Positions 1 to 8,156 of a DNA stretch of 64,000 nucleotides are shown here, in pieces; the first letter of the stretch is position 1, and each line of letters starts with the position of its first letter. Under the pieces are notes generated by a model. That model had not been told where the DNA came from. It saw nothing but the letters and a program-made list of their open reading frames with translations, and searched no databases. A program made the translations under genes and the position numbers. Source of the DNA: Congregibacter variabilis (GTDB lineage Bacteria; Pseudomonadota; Gammaproteobacteria; Pseudomonadales; Halieaceae); NCBI RefSeq assembly GCF_045689235.1, contig NZ_CP136864.1, forward strand, positions 620,001 through 684,000, given 5' to 3'.

Positions 1-1
1 T

Positions 2-580
2 CTTTTGAGCGCCTGGCTTGTTGCGCTGCAGTTTTCGGGCAACCGTGTGCGCATCCTGAGTCTCACCAGTGCTGCTCGGTCGGACGACCTCACAGGACTT
101 GTGAATCGAGGCGAGTTTGATCGAAACCTGTTTCGAGCCATTAGCCTGGCACAGCGTAATAAGCGCCCAATGGGTGTTGTTTACATTGACGTCAATGAGT
201 TCAAAACACTTAACGACACCCATGGTCATGCTTCCGGGGATAAAGTGTTGATTGCCATCGGTGATCGACTTGTGAAGTCCTGCCGCAACTCTGATGTTGC
301 AGCGCGATTAGGTGGCGATGAGTTTGCGGTGATTCTATGGGAGCTTGCCGGTCGCGCCGACGCTCGGGTAGCGGCCATGAGTATCGCCGCTCGAATGCAA
401 AAACCGCTGAAACTGGATCATGGTGAGTATCAAACCAGCGTAAGTATCGGCGTTGCGTTGTATCCTGACGATGGCACCACGCCAGAAGCCTTGCTGGCAC
501 ATGCAGATCAAAAAATGTACGCCGAAAAGGCCTTGTCAAAAGAAGCCGCGAGAGCGAAAGCGCAAACCCAGATGGCGTAG
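2..580 (+). CDS. Diguanylate cyclase GGDEF domain (C-terminal part of a gene cut by the window edge)
   Basis: The reading frame is already open at the first base, so only the C-terminal 190 or so residues are visible. They form a complete GGDEF domain. It opens with the usual DDLTGLVNR motif, then YIDVNEFKTLND (the metal-binding aspartate region), then an intact RLGGDEFA active-site loop. An RNSD tetrapeptide lies exactly five residues before GGDEF and matches the RxxD product-inhibition (I) site. The domain should make cyclic di-GMP from two GTP and be feedback inhibited. The few residues before it look like the end of a hydrophobic segment, so a membrane sensor upstream is likely but unseen. 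The gene converges with dgkA, 24 bp away. Confidence 0.9.
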   Translation, partial: LLSAWLVALQFSGNRVRILSLTSAARSDDLTGLVNRGEFDRNLFRAISLAQRNKRPMGVVYIDVNEFKTLNDTHGHASGDKVLIAIGDRLVKSCRNSDVAARLGGDEFAVILWELAGRADARVAAMSIAARMQKPLKLDHGEYQTSVSIGVALYPDDGTTPEALLAHADQKMYAEKALSKEAARAKAQTQMA

Positions 581-604
581 CTCGGAGCCTTCAAAAAATA
601 CAAT

Positions 605-982
605 CTATTGGGCGAAGAAACAGCGGTGAATAGCATCGCCAAACACCAGGGTAGTGAACAGCATCGCCAAAAACACGGCTGCAGAACCCATATCCTTAGC
701 TCTGCCCAAAAGCTCGTTATGCTCAAGACTGATAGCGTCAGCCAACGCCTCCAAGGCGGAATTGACCAATTCGGTCAGTAATAAGAGTATGAGGCTGAGT
801 AGTAACATCAATAGTTGCGTGCCAGTTTCGGCGATGTAAAACGCCAGTGGACACAGCACAGTGACCAGAAATAGTTCCTGCCGAAATGCAGCCTCGTGGC
901 GAAGTGCAGCCCCAAAACCCTTGTAGGTACAAAGCGCCGCTTTCAGGATGCGACCAGGGCCTTTACCGTTAGGCTTATTCAT
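605..982 (-). CDS. dgkA: Diacylglycerol kinase DgkA
   Basis: Small integral-membrane kinase that phosphorylates diacylglycerol to phosphatidic acid and so recycles lipid left over from membrane-derived glucan synthesis. The family signature ELVNSALEALAD, followed by GRAKDMGSAAV, is present and carries the conserved active-site Glu/Asn/Glu residues. Three hydrophobic segments fit the trimeric fold. I start at the ATG at 982 (MNKPNGKGPG), giving 125 residues, close to the usual 120-125. The frame stays open 24 codons further, but that stretch is not family-like. The ribosome binding site is weak. Single gene, convergent with the GGDEF gene. Confidence 0.93.
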   Translation of the reverse strand: MNKPNGKGPGRILKAALCTYKGFGAALRHEAAFRQELFLVTVLCPLAFYIAETGTQLLMLLLSLILLLLTELVNSALEALADAISLEHNELLGRAKDMGSAAVFLAMLFTTLVFGDAIHRCFFAQ

Positions 983-1304
983 AAAAACTTTTATCGTGGA
1001 TGGTGGGGGCGCAATCTTAAGCTTGCCTGCCTGACCTATCAACGTGCCTGCCAACCTTCGGCCTAGGGATACCTTGCGCGCCCCCTGGGTGGGGTCGTAT
1101 CTCCAAGCCTGAATAAGTGTGTGCCGTCAGCACGCCAGGCTTGTAATACCTTCAGATGCCTCGAGCGGACGTATCGGCTATAGTCGGACCGTTGTTGAGC
1201 TCCATCAAACCCCATCTTGGCTACAACGATGGGTTGTTCGTCGGTCTCGGCCGTCGACGTTTTTTTAGCTATCAGTTTTGACTCAATACGCGAGCCCGTG
1301 CCGA
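983..1304. other. 322-bp intergenic region with a weak hairpin and T-run
   Basis: Divergent gap between dgkA and the MscS-type gene, so it should hold both promoters. I see no convincing coding potential. On the + strand an imperfect hairpin (AACCCCATC near 1206 with GATGGGTT near 1228) is followed by a second weak stem and a seven-T run at about 1260-1266. This could be a weak terminator or leader structure. No clear -35/-10 pair was found. Confidence 0.35.
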
Positions 1305-3473
1305 ATGACTTTGAGGATCCTCCGCTTACTAATATGTATGTCCCTGCTCGCGTGGGGTTCATGGGTGTTTGCAGTTGATTTTGATTTGCCCCCTGACCCG
1401 TCTCGTCTCGATGTGAACTGGTGGGATTACTTTGTTGCAGGGCAGGACGATACCCCCGAGGCCGTGGAGCAGCGATTTGAAACAGGCGCTGTACGTCTGT
1501 CAGAACTCAAAGAGCAATTAGCAGCGGAAGGATTGGCAAGTCAGGCTGCTTTAGCAGACACCGTACTCAAAGATTTAAGTCGATATCAGCAGTTTAAGGC
1601 TCGGCCCTTTCCACTACCCCCTGTCGCTAAAGTCGCGCAGGACAGCTATACCGTTGCTGAAATACGCGCACTTATCGAGGAGCTTCGTAAGACCGGTGTA
1701 CAGCGCTCGGAAGAAGATCAGGAGATTGTGCAGCTAGAGAACGCCATCTCCGCTGGACAGAATGATTTAAACGAGCAAAAAGTTCGGTACCGCGCATCAG
1801 CTGAGACCTCCCCGGATCGAATGGAGGAGGGCTTGCTGTTAATGCAGTCCAGATTACAGCTGGAATTGGCCAGACTTGAATTGCTCTGGCGTAGAACGAA
1901 CAGTAAGTCCCTGGGACAACAAATCGATGACCTTCAGGCTCTGGTAGAGGATGCGGCAAAGCGCTTGACCACCTCAGAAGAGGACGTTGCTGCAGCAGAG
2001 AACGCTCGAGCGTCGGCATTAAACACTGCCAAAGAGTTACGCATGAAACTTTTGCGAGTGCAGTTGGCCCAGAGCGGCGCACTGGCATTGACGCCGCTTG
2101 AACAGGCTCGAGATCGACTTGCCAGTCAATCGATGATCGAGCTGGATGTGCAGGCGACGAGACAGGAGCTAGTGGCCAGTGAGTACGCTCTGATCCAGCG
2201 AATCCTGATTCGTATCGGGCAAGGCAAGACGCCACCTGGGGAGGCAGATCGTAGCTATCTGTCGACGTATATCGAGGAGCTCAGCAAATTAGAAGACAGC
2301 TTGGCCAAGTGGCGTAGAGAGACGGCCCGAAGCAGAGAGACTGCTATGGCTGGCATGTCTGATGACAATAGCAAACAGCTGCAGACGCTGCTGGAACAAC
2401 GCGCGCGGCTGTCGGACTCGACCGAGCGAGAGCTGCGCGGTTTAGATGAGGAGCTGATCGGCGGATTCCAGCTTGGGAATCTCTTTGACTCACTTTTGGC
2501 TCAGGGCGAGGGTCGTGTCACCCGCAGTGTGCAGTTTGCTGAACACCTCGCGGATTTAAGTTGGGAGAAAGTGCTGCGTCTTTTGAGCACCAGCTTATTT
2601 GAACTCGGTGGGGCACCGGTAACTACCCTTGATATCTTCAGGATGTTCATCATCCTTACCGCGGCTTGGTGGATCTCGAAGATTTTATCCAAAACCCTGG
2701 TGAGGATCGCAGCAGCGCGCAACACCGTGAATGACGGCTCAATTTATACACTTAGCCGAATACTGCACTACATCATTCTTGCCGTCGGCATTATGGTCGC
2801 GCTGTCCTCCATTGGCATCGACTTTACAAAGTTCGCTCTTTTCGCAAGCGCTTTGGGAGTCGGTATTGGCTTTGGCCTGCAGACCCTGGTGGGCAACTTT
2901 GTCGCCGGATTGATCATATTGTTTGAGCGAAGCCTCAAGATCGGTGATTTTGTGGAGCTTGAGTCGGGTGTCACCGGCGAGGTGCGCGAAATCAATATGC
3001 GCAGCACTCTGGTTACGACAAATGACAATATCGACATCGTTGTTCCGAACTCCGAGTTTGTTAACGGTCAGGTTACCAACTGGACCATGCGTGAAGTTTA
3101 TCGGCGTGTTCGCATTCCTTTTGGAGTGGCCTACGGCACCGATAAAGAGCTTGTGAAAAAAGCCGCGTTGGAAGCGGCCAATAACGTACCGCTGACGCAC
3201 CAGAAAAATAAATCCCGTAAGCCCCAATTGTGGTTCGTCGAGTTTGGTGACAGCAGTCTCAATTTTGAACTCGTGGTGTGGCTTGAGCCGGATGCGGTGA
3301 AGCGTCCGGGTCATGTGCATGCAAGTTATCTTTGGGCCATTGACGACAAGCTGAGGGAGTATGCCATCGAGGTTCCGTTTCCCCAGCGAGATCTGCATGT
3401 TCGCAGTGTGTTTGGCAAAACGTCGGCTGAGGATCTGCCGTTGATGGGCGGTAAGCCGGAGAGCCTTGGGTAA
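1305..3473 (+). CDS. Large MscS-family mechanosensitive channel
   Basis: A 722-residue protein with three parts. There is an N-terminal signal peptide (hydrophobic stretch ending near VFA, about residue 23). A long periplasmic region rich in heptad-like charged helices follows (about residues 50-400, probable coiled coil). A C-terminal membrane and cytoplasmic MscS module begins near residue 440. The pore-lining helix is recognisable by the Gly/Ala pattern FASALGVGIGFGLQTLVGNFVAG, and the following beta domain by LKIGDFVELESGVTGEV and PNSEFVNGQV. It should act as an inner-membrane osmotic release valve of the enlarged MscK/MscM-like type. I prefer the ATG at 1305, which gives a clean signal peptide, over an in-frame TTG at 1278. 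A ZntB-like gene follows 37 bp later. Confidence 0.88.
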   Translation: MTLRILRLLICMSLLAWGSWVFAVDFDLPPDPSRLDVNWWDYFVAGQDDTPEAVEQRFETGAVRLSELKEQLAAEGLASQAALADTVLKDLSRYQQFKARPFPLPPVAKVAQDSYTVAEIRALIEELRKTGVQRSEEDQEIVQLENAISAGQNDLNEQKVRYRASAETSPDRMEEGLLLMQSRLQLELARLELLWRRTNSKSLGQQIDDLQALVEDAAKRLTTSEEDVAAAENARASALNTAKELRMKLLRVQLAQSGALALTPLEQARDRLASQSMIELDVQATRQELVASEYALIQRILIRIGQGKTPPGEADRSYLSTYIEELSKLEDSLAKWRRETARSRETAMAGMSDDNSKQLQTLLEQRARLSDSTERELRGLDEELIGGFQLGNLFDSLLAQGEGRVTRSVQFAEHLADLSWEKVLRLLSTSLFELGGAPVTTLDIFRMFIILTAAWWISKILSKTLVRIAAARNTVNDGSIYTLSRILHYIILAVGIMVALSSIGIDFTKFALFASALGVGIGFGLQTLVGNFVAGLIILFERSLKIGDFVELESGVTGEVREINMRSTLVTTNDNIDIVVPNSEFVNGQVTNWTMREVYRRVRIPFGVAYGTDKELVKKAALEAANNVPLTHQKNKSRKPQLWFVEFGDSSLNFELVVWLEPDAVKRPGHVHASYLWAIDDKLREYAIEVPFPQRDLHVRSVFGKTSAEDLPLMGGKPESLG

Positions 3474-3510
3474 ATCACATGGCTGATATATTTCAAAGAT
3501 GGGGTGATGC

Positions 3511-4479
3511 GTGATCAAGGCAATGTGGCTGGGCGATGACGGGGAGGCCCATAGTGGTAAAGAAGAGATTGTTGCGAAGTGGCAAGCTTCAACTGACACT
3601 TATTTATGGTTGGATTTTGAGGGAAGCATAACTCCCGATTTCAAGAACCTGCTGAAAGAAATGGGCTGCGACCCGCTAGCGATTACCGACTCTTCCAGGG
3701 TGCGACATCCGCCAAAAGTAGAGCACTTTGAGCACAATACATTTGTCTTGTTCCGGGGGATTTCAAGCTTGGGAGCGGACCTCGAGCTCGAGCCTCAGCA
3801 ACTGGGCATTTGGGTGGGAGATCGATGCCTCATCACTGTTCACCGTGGAGAGTCTGTGAGTGTGGACTATTTTTGGGAACGGGCTACCAAGCAAAAGTCA
3901 CTTGCCGAACCTGGTCGGCTGGCCCTGCGTATCATTCACTACGCATCAGGACGCTACCTGACCACACTGCTTGACTTTGAGGAACGTCTATCCGCCCTGG
4001 AAGACGGACTTCTCTCGGATATTTCAGAGCTGGACATGAAGGAACTCGTCGCTTACCGCACGCGCCTGCGTAAGTTGCGGCGCATTTTTAGTTATCACAA
4101 GGTACTGGCAGAATCTATTTGGCGCCAAGGGGGGCCTTATCTTGGCAATGGAGACGATGCGTTGGCGCATATGCGACGCGATGTCTACGACCGCTGCGAG
4201 CGGGTTTATAGCCTTTGTAGTATGTACTACGAACTTTGCAGTGACCTGGTGGAAGGTCACATATCACTCAGCTCCCACAACCTCAACGTGACTATGAAAA
4301 TTCTCACGATCATCTCGGCAATATTTGTTCCCATGACATTCATGGCCGGCATCTATGGAATGAATTTTGAGCATATGCCGGAACTGGGCTGGCGCTACGC
4401 CTATTTCAGTCTGCTGGGGCTCATGGGGGTGATGGCCGTATCGATGTTAGTCGTGTTTAAGAAAGTGAAATGGCTCTGA
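3511..4479 (+). CDS. zntB: CorA/ZntB-family divalent cation transporter
   Basis: A 322-residue CorA-superfamily channel. A soluble N-terminal domain of about 260 residues, with a long basic/acidic helix (residues 160-200), precedes two C-terminal membrane helices. The signature YGMN appears at the end of the first membrane helix as AGIYGMNFEHMPEL. ZntB proteins carry Zn2+ coupled to protons, while close CorA relatives carry Mg2+. The overall look (IWVGDRCLITVHRGES, two short helices, no extended tail) favours ZntB, but the substrate cannot be read from sequence. GTG start at 3511 behind a GGGG ribosome site; an ATG four codons later is possible. Convergent with the next gene, 6 bp away. Confidence 0.82.
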   Translation: MIKAMWLGDDGEAHSGKEEIVAKWQASTDTYLWLDFEGSITPDFKNLLKEMGCDPLAITDSSRVRHPPKVEHFEHNTFVLFRGISSLGADLELEPQQLGIWVGDRCLITVHRGESVSVDYFWERATKQKSLAEPGRLALRIIHYASGRYLTTLLDFEERLSALEDGLLSDISELDMKELVAYRTRLRKLRRIFSYHKVLAESIWRQGGPYLGNGDDALAHMRRDVYDRCERVYSLCSMYYELCSDLVEGHISLSSHNLNVTMKILTIISAIFVPMTFMAGIYGMNFEHMPELGWRYAYFSLLGLMGVMAVSMLVVFKKVKWL

Positions 4480-4485
4480 GCAAGC

Positions 4486-4941
4486 TTATGTCTTTGCAAA
4501 TTGCTTTTTTCTGCGTTTGCCAACCAGGTAGGAGCGTGCGGGATCTACAGTGAACGTTCCCTGAATGGCGGTGCGCCCCAGTAAGACTCGAAATTTCATG
4601 GTGTCCCTGTCGGTGAGCGTGACTTCCGCTGTCTGTTCGTGGTCGCCAATAGTCATCGTGGTTTCTATCACGTAACGCAGTTCTTCGTGCCCGCCGGAAT
4701 CCCTCACAACACGCTGTTCAAGTACGGGCGCCTTGCACTGAATGACTTCTGTCCCGTCTGTTTGGCTGGGATGAATATCAAAGCTAACCCAGCTAGCACC
4801 TTCGTGTTCAAAGGGCTCGACTTTGAATGCATGCAGGCAGGAAGTGCGTGCCCCGGTATCCACCTTCGCTTTTATCTGAGCGATTCCGATATCAGGGAAT
4901 CCGATCCACTCGCGCCATCCCAATGTTCTAAGTTCACTCAT
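4486..4941 (-). CDS. RimB-like retropepsin-fold protease (RimK-associated, PF05618 family)
   Basis: A 151-residue protein matching the DUF785/RimK-associated family of putative aspartic (retropepsin-like) proteases. The diagnostic segment is KVDTGARTSCLHA, an Asp-Thr-Gly-Ala motif like that of pepsins, with VLLGRTAI at the end as the matching hydrophobic-hydrophobic-Gly flap. Family members are usually next to rimK, the ATP-grasp ligase that adds glutamates to ribosomal protein S6, and are thought to act in the same pathway. No rimK is adjacent here. I start at the ATG at 4941 (MSELRTLGW), preceded by GGAAA; an in-frame GTG lies 13 codons upstream. Confidence 0.82.
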   Translation of the reverse strand: MSELRTLGWREWIGFPDIGIAQIKAKVDTGARTSCLHAFKVEPFEHEGASWVSFDIHPSQTDGTEVIQCKAPVLEQRVVRDSGGHEELRYVIETTMTIGDHEQTAEVTLTDRDTMKFRVLLGRTAIQGTFTVDPARSYLVGKRRKKQFAKT

Positions 4942-4988
4942 TGCTAGTTTCCGGGCCAAAAATGTTGAGGGGTCTTGCACGTTGTTGA

Positions 4989-6086
4989 TTACTTGAATCG
5001 TGATCCCGACAAGAACTTGATTTTAAAACTGGAGCCCTTCCCGGTGGCCAAGTCTACCAATATTTCGCCCAGTGCCGGAGCGAATTTATAGCCATGCCCC
5101 GACAGTCCCGCCGTGTATGCAACATTATGCAATCCCGGATAAAGATCCAAAATAAAATCATCGTCTGGCGAGCGAGTATAAAAACAACTCCGATGCTCCA
5201 GACGTTCAAGCTCTACCCCGGGGAGATACTTGTCGACAAAATCTTCAATACGCTCGTTGTCCTGTGGAGAAGGGTTTCGATGCGCGCTCAAGGGGTTTGT
5301 CACTAATTCTCCGCCGGAGTGCTCCGCCACCTTCAGTCGCCCATTGCTCGCAGGAAAGCCATAGAAAGCACCCTGGGGAAGTTCATAAAAAAAGCCATTC
5401 CGGTAACGCTTATCACGGCAGCGAAACCAGTGAAGATGTTTGCGCTCTACGCGAAGCGGAACATTTAGCCGTGGGAGAAACCCGCTACTCCAGGGGCCCG
5501 CAGTGATCACCAATGCAGCAGCACTGAAGTCCCCAGCGTCGGTCTTCACCACTACGGCATCGCCTTGGGGCTCCCAGCCTGAAATGTTGAGTCCATGCCG
5601 ATGCTTTGCGCCGGCGCTCCGTGCTTGATCAAGGTGCGCTTGTATGCAGCGCTCCACAGGCAACCAGCCTGCATCGGGCTCAAAAATAGCGATGGAGTCA
5701 TCGGGAACCTTGTATTGCGGGATGTCGCTGGTATGCAGCTTGTCGATGCGAAGTTTGTGTTGAGCAGCAGATGTGAGAACACCCGAGATGATCTCGCCAT
5801 CCTTAGGACCCATGTAGACACCGCCGGTTTTATGCAAAAGCGTCGTGTCCAGCTCATCCCAAAGTTCGTAGCTGCGGCGCAACATGGGCACATAATCAGT
5901 ATGCTCAAAGTAAGACAGACGTATCAATCGTGACTCACCGTGAGAGCTTCCTCGATCATGGGCGGGGGGGAAGCGGTCGATACCCAGACACTTGAGTCCC
6001 CGGCTCGCAGCGCTAAACAAAGCCGCGCTACCGATACCACCGGTGCCCAGAACAATGAGGTCATAGGTGTCGTCAGAGCCGCTCAT
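4989..6086 (-). CDS. FAD-dependent amino-acid oxidase of the sarcosine oxidase / N-methyltryptophan oxidase family
   Basis: A 365-residue flavoenzyme of the monomeric sarcosine oxidase (MSOX/MTOX, SolA) type. The N-terminal dinucleotide-binding loop is GTGGIGS (residues 14-20). RGSSHGESRLIR is the family segment near FAD. The C-terminal SCFYTRSPDDDFILD carries the cysteine that binds FAD covalently in MSOX. SGHGYKFAPALGE completes the FAD site. The likely reaction is oxidative demethylation of a secondary amine such as sarcosine, giving formaldehyde and H2O2. The exact substrate is unknown. It is transcribed away from the kinase-like gene that follows, so the two share a short promoter region. 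Confidence 0.87.
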   Translation of the reverse strand: MSGSDDTYDLIVLGTGGIGSAALFSAASRGLKCLGIDRFPPAHDRGSSHGESRLIRLSYFEHTDYVPMLRRSYELWDELDTTLLHKTGGVYMGPKDGEIISGVLTSAAQHKLRIDKLHTSDIPQYKVPDDSIAIFEPDAGWLPVERCIQAHLDQARSAGAKHRHGLNISGWEPQGDAVVVKTDAGDFSAAALVITAGPWSSGFLPRLNVPLRVERKHLHWFRCRDKRYRNGFFYELPQGAFYGFPASNGRLKVAEHSGGELVTNPLSAHRNPSPQDNERIEDFVDKYLPGVELERLEHRSCFYTRSPDDDFILDLYPGLHNVAYTAGLSGHGYKFAPALGEILVDLATGKGSSFKIKFLSGSRFK

Positions 6087-6190
6087 CCGGTGCAGCCCAC
6101 ACGCGCGCAGGAGCTTTTATGAATAAAAGGTTTTTTTCTCATTCCCGAAGGCTCCTGGGGCTATTATTGATTCAGCGTTATATTGTTGCC

Positions 6191-7174
6191 ATGCATAGAG
6201 ACTTAAGCAACACAGTACTGTCAACAACCACAGCGCAGGCGATTGCCAGCTCCACTGTGATTCAGTCGCTGTGGAGTGGCTACGGTGAGATCCTGCGACT
6301 GGAGTTGGCAGGGGCAGTCCATCCATCGGTGATTCTCAAGCACATCAAACCGCCTAAAGCAGCTGTGCATCCGCGGGGTTGGAATACGGATATTTCGCAT
6401 GATAGGAAAGTACGCTCCTATCAGGTGGAAGCCTGCTGGTATCAAAACTATGCGCATCGCTGCGATAGCAGTTGCCCCGTGCCTGATTGTTTGGCGGTGA
6501 AGGTGGACGTCGACGAAACTATCCTGCTACTGACGGATCTGGACGCAGCGGGCTTTGACACTAGAAAAGAGTCTGTCAGCATCGACGACATGCATGCATG
6601 CCTGGACTGGCTGGCGAGCTTTCATGCGACATTTCTCGGTAGTTCAGTCGAAGGCCTTTGGGAGTGCGGCAGCTACTGGCACCTGGACACACGGCCGGAT
6701 GAATTGGCTGCACTTGAAGATGTCCGTCTTCGCGAATCAGCCTCGCTGATCGACGGGCAGCTGCGCAGCTGTCGCTATCAAACCTTGATTCACGGTGATG
6801 CCAAGCTCGCTAACTTTTGTTTCACCGGCGACACGTCTAAGCCCCGCGTGGCGGCTGTAGACTTCCAGTATGTGGGCCGAGGCTGTGGTATGAAAGATGT
6901 GGCCTATTTTGTCGGTAGCTGTTTGCGTGAGGATGATTGCGAAGCTTTAGAGGACGCGCTGCTGGACCACTATTTCTGCACGCTGCAAGAGCAGCTCGCG
7001 CAAAAAAAACCTGGCTTCGATGCCGATGACTTGGAGGCCGAGTGGCGAGAATTATATGATGTCGCTTGGGCAGATTTTCATCGTTTCCTGAAGGGTTGGA
7101 GCCCGGGTCACTGGAAAATCAACAGCTATAGCGAAAAGCTGACCCGCCGGGTCATCGAGCGACTGCAAGCATGA
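6191..7174 (+). CDS. Aminoglycoside-phosphotransferase-fold small-molecule kinase (ecdysteroid/choline kinase-like)
   Basis: A 327-residue protein of the APH/EcKinase superfamily. The catalytic loop IHGDAKLANFCF (HGDxxxxN, residues 201-208) and the metal-binding DFQ (residues 224-226) are intact. A lysine in VILKHI (residue 50) fits the ATP-binding position. It should phosphorylate a hydroxyl group on a small molecule. The substrate is not evident. The frame opens earlier (ATG at 6119), but the added 24 residues are not family-like, and I prefer 6191. Its stop overlaps the start of the phosphatase-like gene by 4 bp (ATGA), so the two are translationally coupled. Confidence 0.8.
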   Translation: MHRDLSNTVLSTTTAQAIASSTVIQSLWSGYGEILRLELAGAVHPSVILKHIKPPKAAVHPRGWNTDISHDRKVRSYQVEACWYQNYAHRCDSSCPVPDCLAVKVDVDETILLLTDLDAAGFDTRKESVSIDDMHACLDWLASFHATFLGSSVEGLWECGSYWHLDTRPDELAALEDVRLRESASLIDGQLRSCRYQTLIHGDAKLANFCFTGDTSKPRVAAVDFQYVGRGCGMKDVAYFVGSCLREDDCEALEDALLDHYFCTLQEQLAQKKPGFDADDLEAEWRELYDVAWADFHRFLKGWSPGHWKINSYSEKLTRRVIERLQA

Positions 7175-8055
7175 ATAGTCACCCCCTGCCGCTGCAGCAA
7201 TTGTGTGCAACTGCTAGGCACGCTGCGCAAAAGGCGGGGCGGTTTGTGCACAGCGCCGACCGCGATCAATTACGGCAACGGTATAAAGAAGCTGGCAGCA
7301 GTTCGGCATCACAGATTGTTACCGAGGTGGATTTAGAGAGCGAGGCCCTCATTCGACAGAGCCTCGAGGCGGCGTCTGAACAATGGGACATTGCCTTTGT
7401 GGGGGAGGAGTCTTCGCAGACCGTTGCGGACCTTACGCCGGCACGTTTGTTGAAGCCTTATTACTGGTGTGTAGATCCATTGGATGGCACCCTGCCATTT
7501 GTGCAGGGCAAACCGGGATATGCGGTTTCCATCGCCCTGGTCGCTCAGTCAGGTGAGCCGCTCATAGGCGTTGTCTACGACCCCGTACACTCGAAACTAC
7601 TGCACGCCATCAAAGGGCAGGGTGCCTATGAAGATCGAGCTCGGATCAGCGGGGCAGAGTTTTCATCCACATCACTGAAGGTTTTTGCCGACGAAAGCTT
7701 TCGAGTTGACAAACGTTACGCTGAGGTATCGGGTGCCTTAAATGACTGTGCAACGAACCTGGGCTTGGGTGGCATAGAAATGATTTATGGTAGTGGCGCG
7801 GTAAAGAACGCCTGCCAGGTTTTGGACTACCCCGCTGCTTGCTATCTCAAAACGCCCAAGACGCAGGATGGTGGCGGCAGTATTTGGGATTTTGCTGCCA
7901 CAGCGTGCATTGTCAGGGAGGCTGGGGGCTGGGCTAGCGATGCTCTCGGGCAAACGCTGGTACTAAACCCACCGGGCTCGACTTTTATGAATCAAGGCGG
8001 TGTGCTCTACGCTTCAAATGAGCGGATAGCGCGATATTTGATCGACAGGCTTTAG
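7171..8055 (+). CDS. Inositol-monophosphatase-family phosphatase (CysQ/SuhB-like)
   Basis: A 294-residue Mg2+-dependent, Li+-sensitive phosphatase of the FIG/IMPase/CysQ superfamily. The metal ligands are in GEE (residues 78-80), VDPLDGT (101-107) and the late SIWDFAATACIVREAGG block. The segment after DGT (LPFVQGKPGYAVSIALV) differs from typical CysQ (KEFI), so I do not claim PAP (3'-phosphoadenosine-5'-phosphate) phosphatase activity. ATGA overlap with the upstream kinase-like gene suggests that the pair adds and removes phosphate on the same or a related metabolite. That is inference. Confidence 0.82.
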   Translation: MNSHPLPLQQLCATARHAAQKAGRFVHSADRDQLRQRYKEAGSSSASQIVTEVDLESEALIRQSLEAASEQWDIAFVGEESSQTVADLTPARLLKPYYWCVDPLDGTLPFVQGKPGYAVSIALVAQSGEPLIGVVYDPVHSKLLHAIKGQGAYEDRARISGAEFSSTSLKVFADESFRVDKRYAEVSGALNDCATNLGLGGIEMIYGSGAVKNACQVLDYPAACYLKTPKTQDGGGSIWDFAATACIVREAGGWASDALGQTLVLNPPGSTFMNQGGVLYASNERIARYLIDRL

Positions 8056-8156
8056 GTCGCAGGCCCGAAATGCATCTAGTGCTGGCAGCTTTGTCAGTCC
8101 ACCATCATAATATGCGCCTGCCACTCGCCTCCTATCTCAAAGGTCCTCTCTAAATC

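Noticed and set aside
1063..1362. 99-residue frame on the - strand before the MscS gene
   Set aside because: Overlaps the MscS signal peptide region, has no family features and no ribosome site.
3511..3523. Alternative ATG start for the ZntB-like gene four codons inside
   Set aside because: GTG at 3511 has the better-placed GGGG ribosome site; the difference does not affect the domain.
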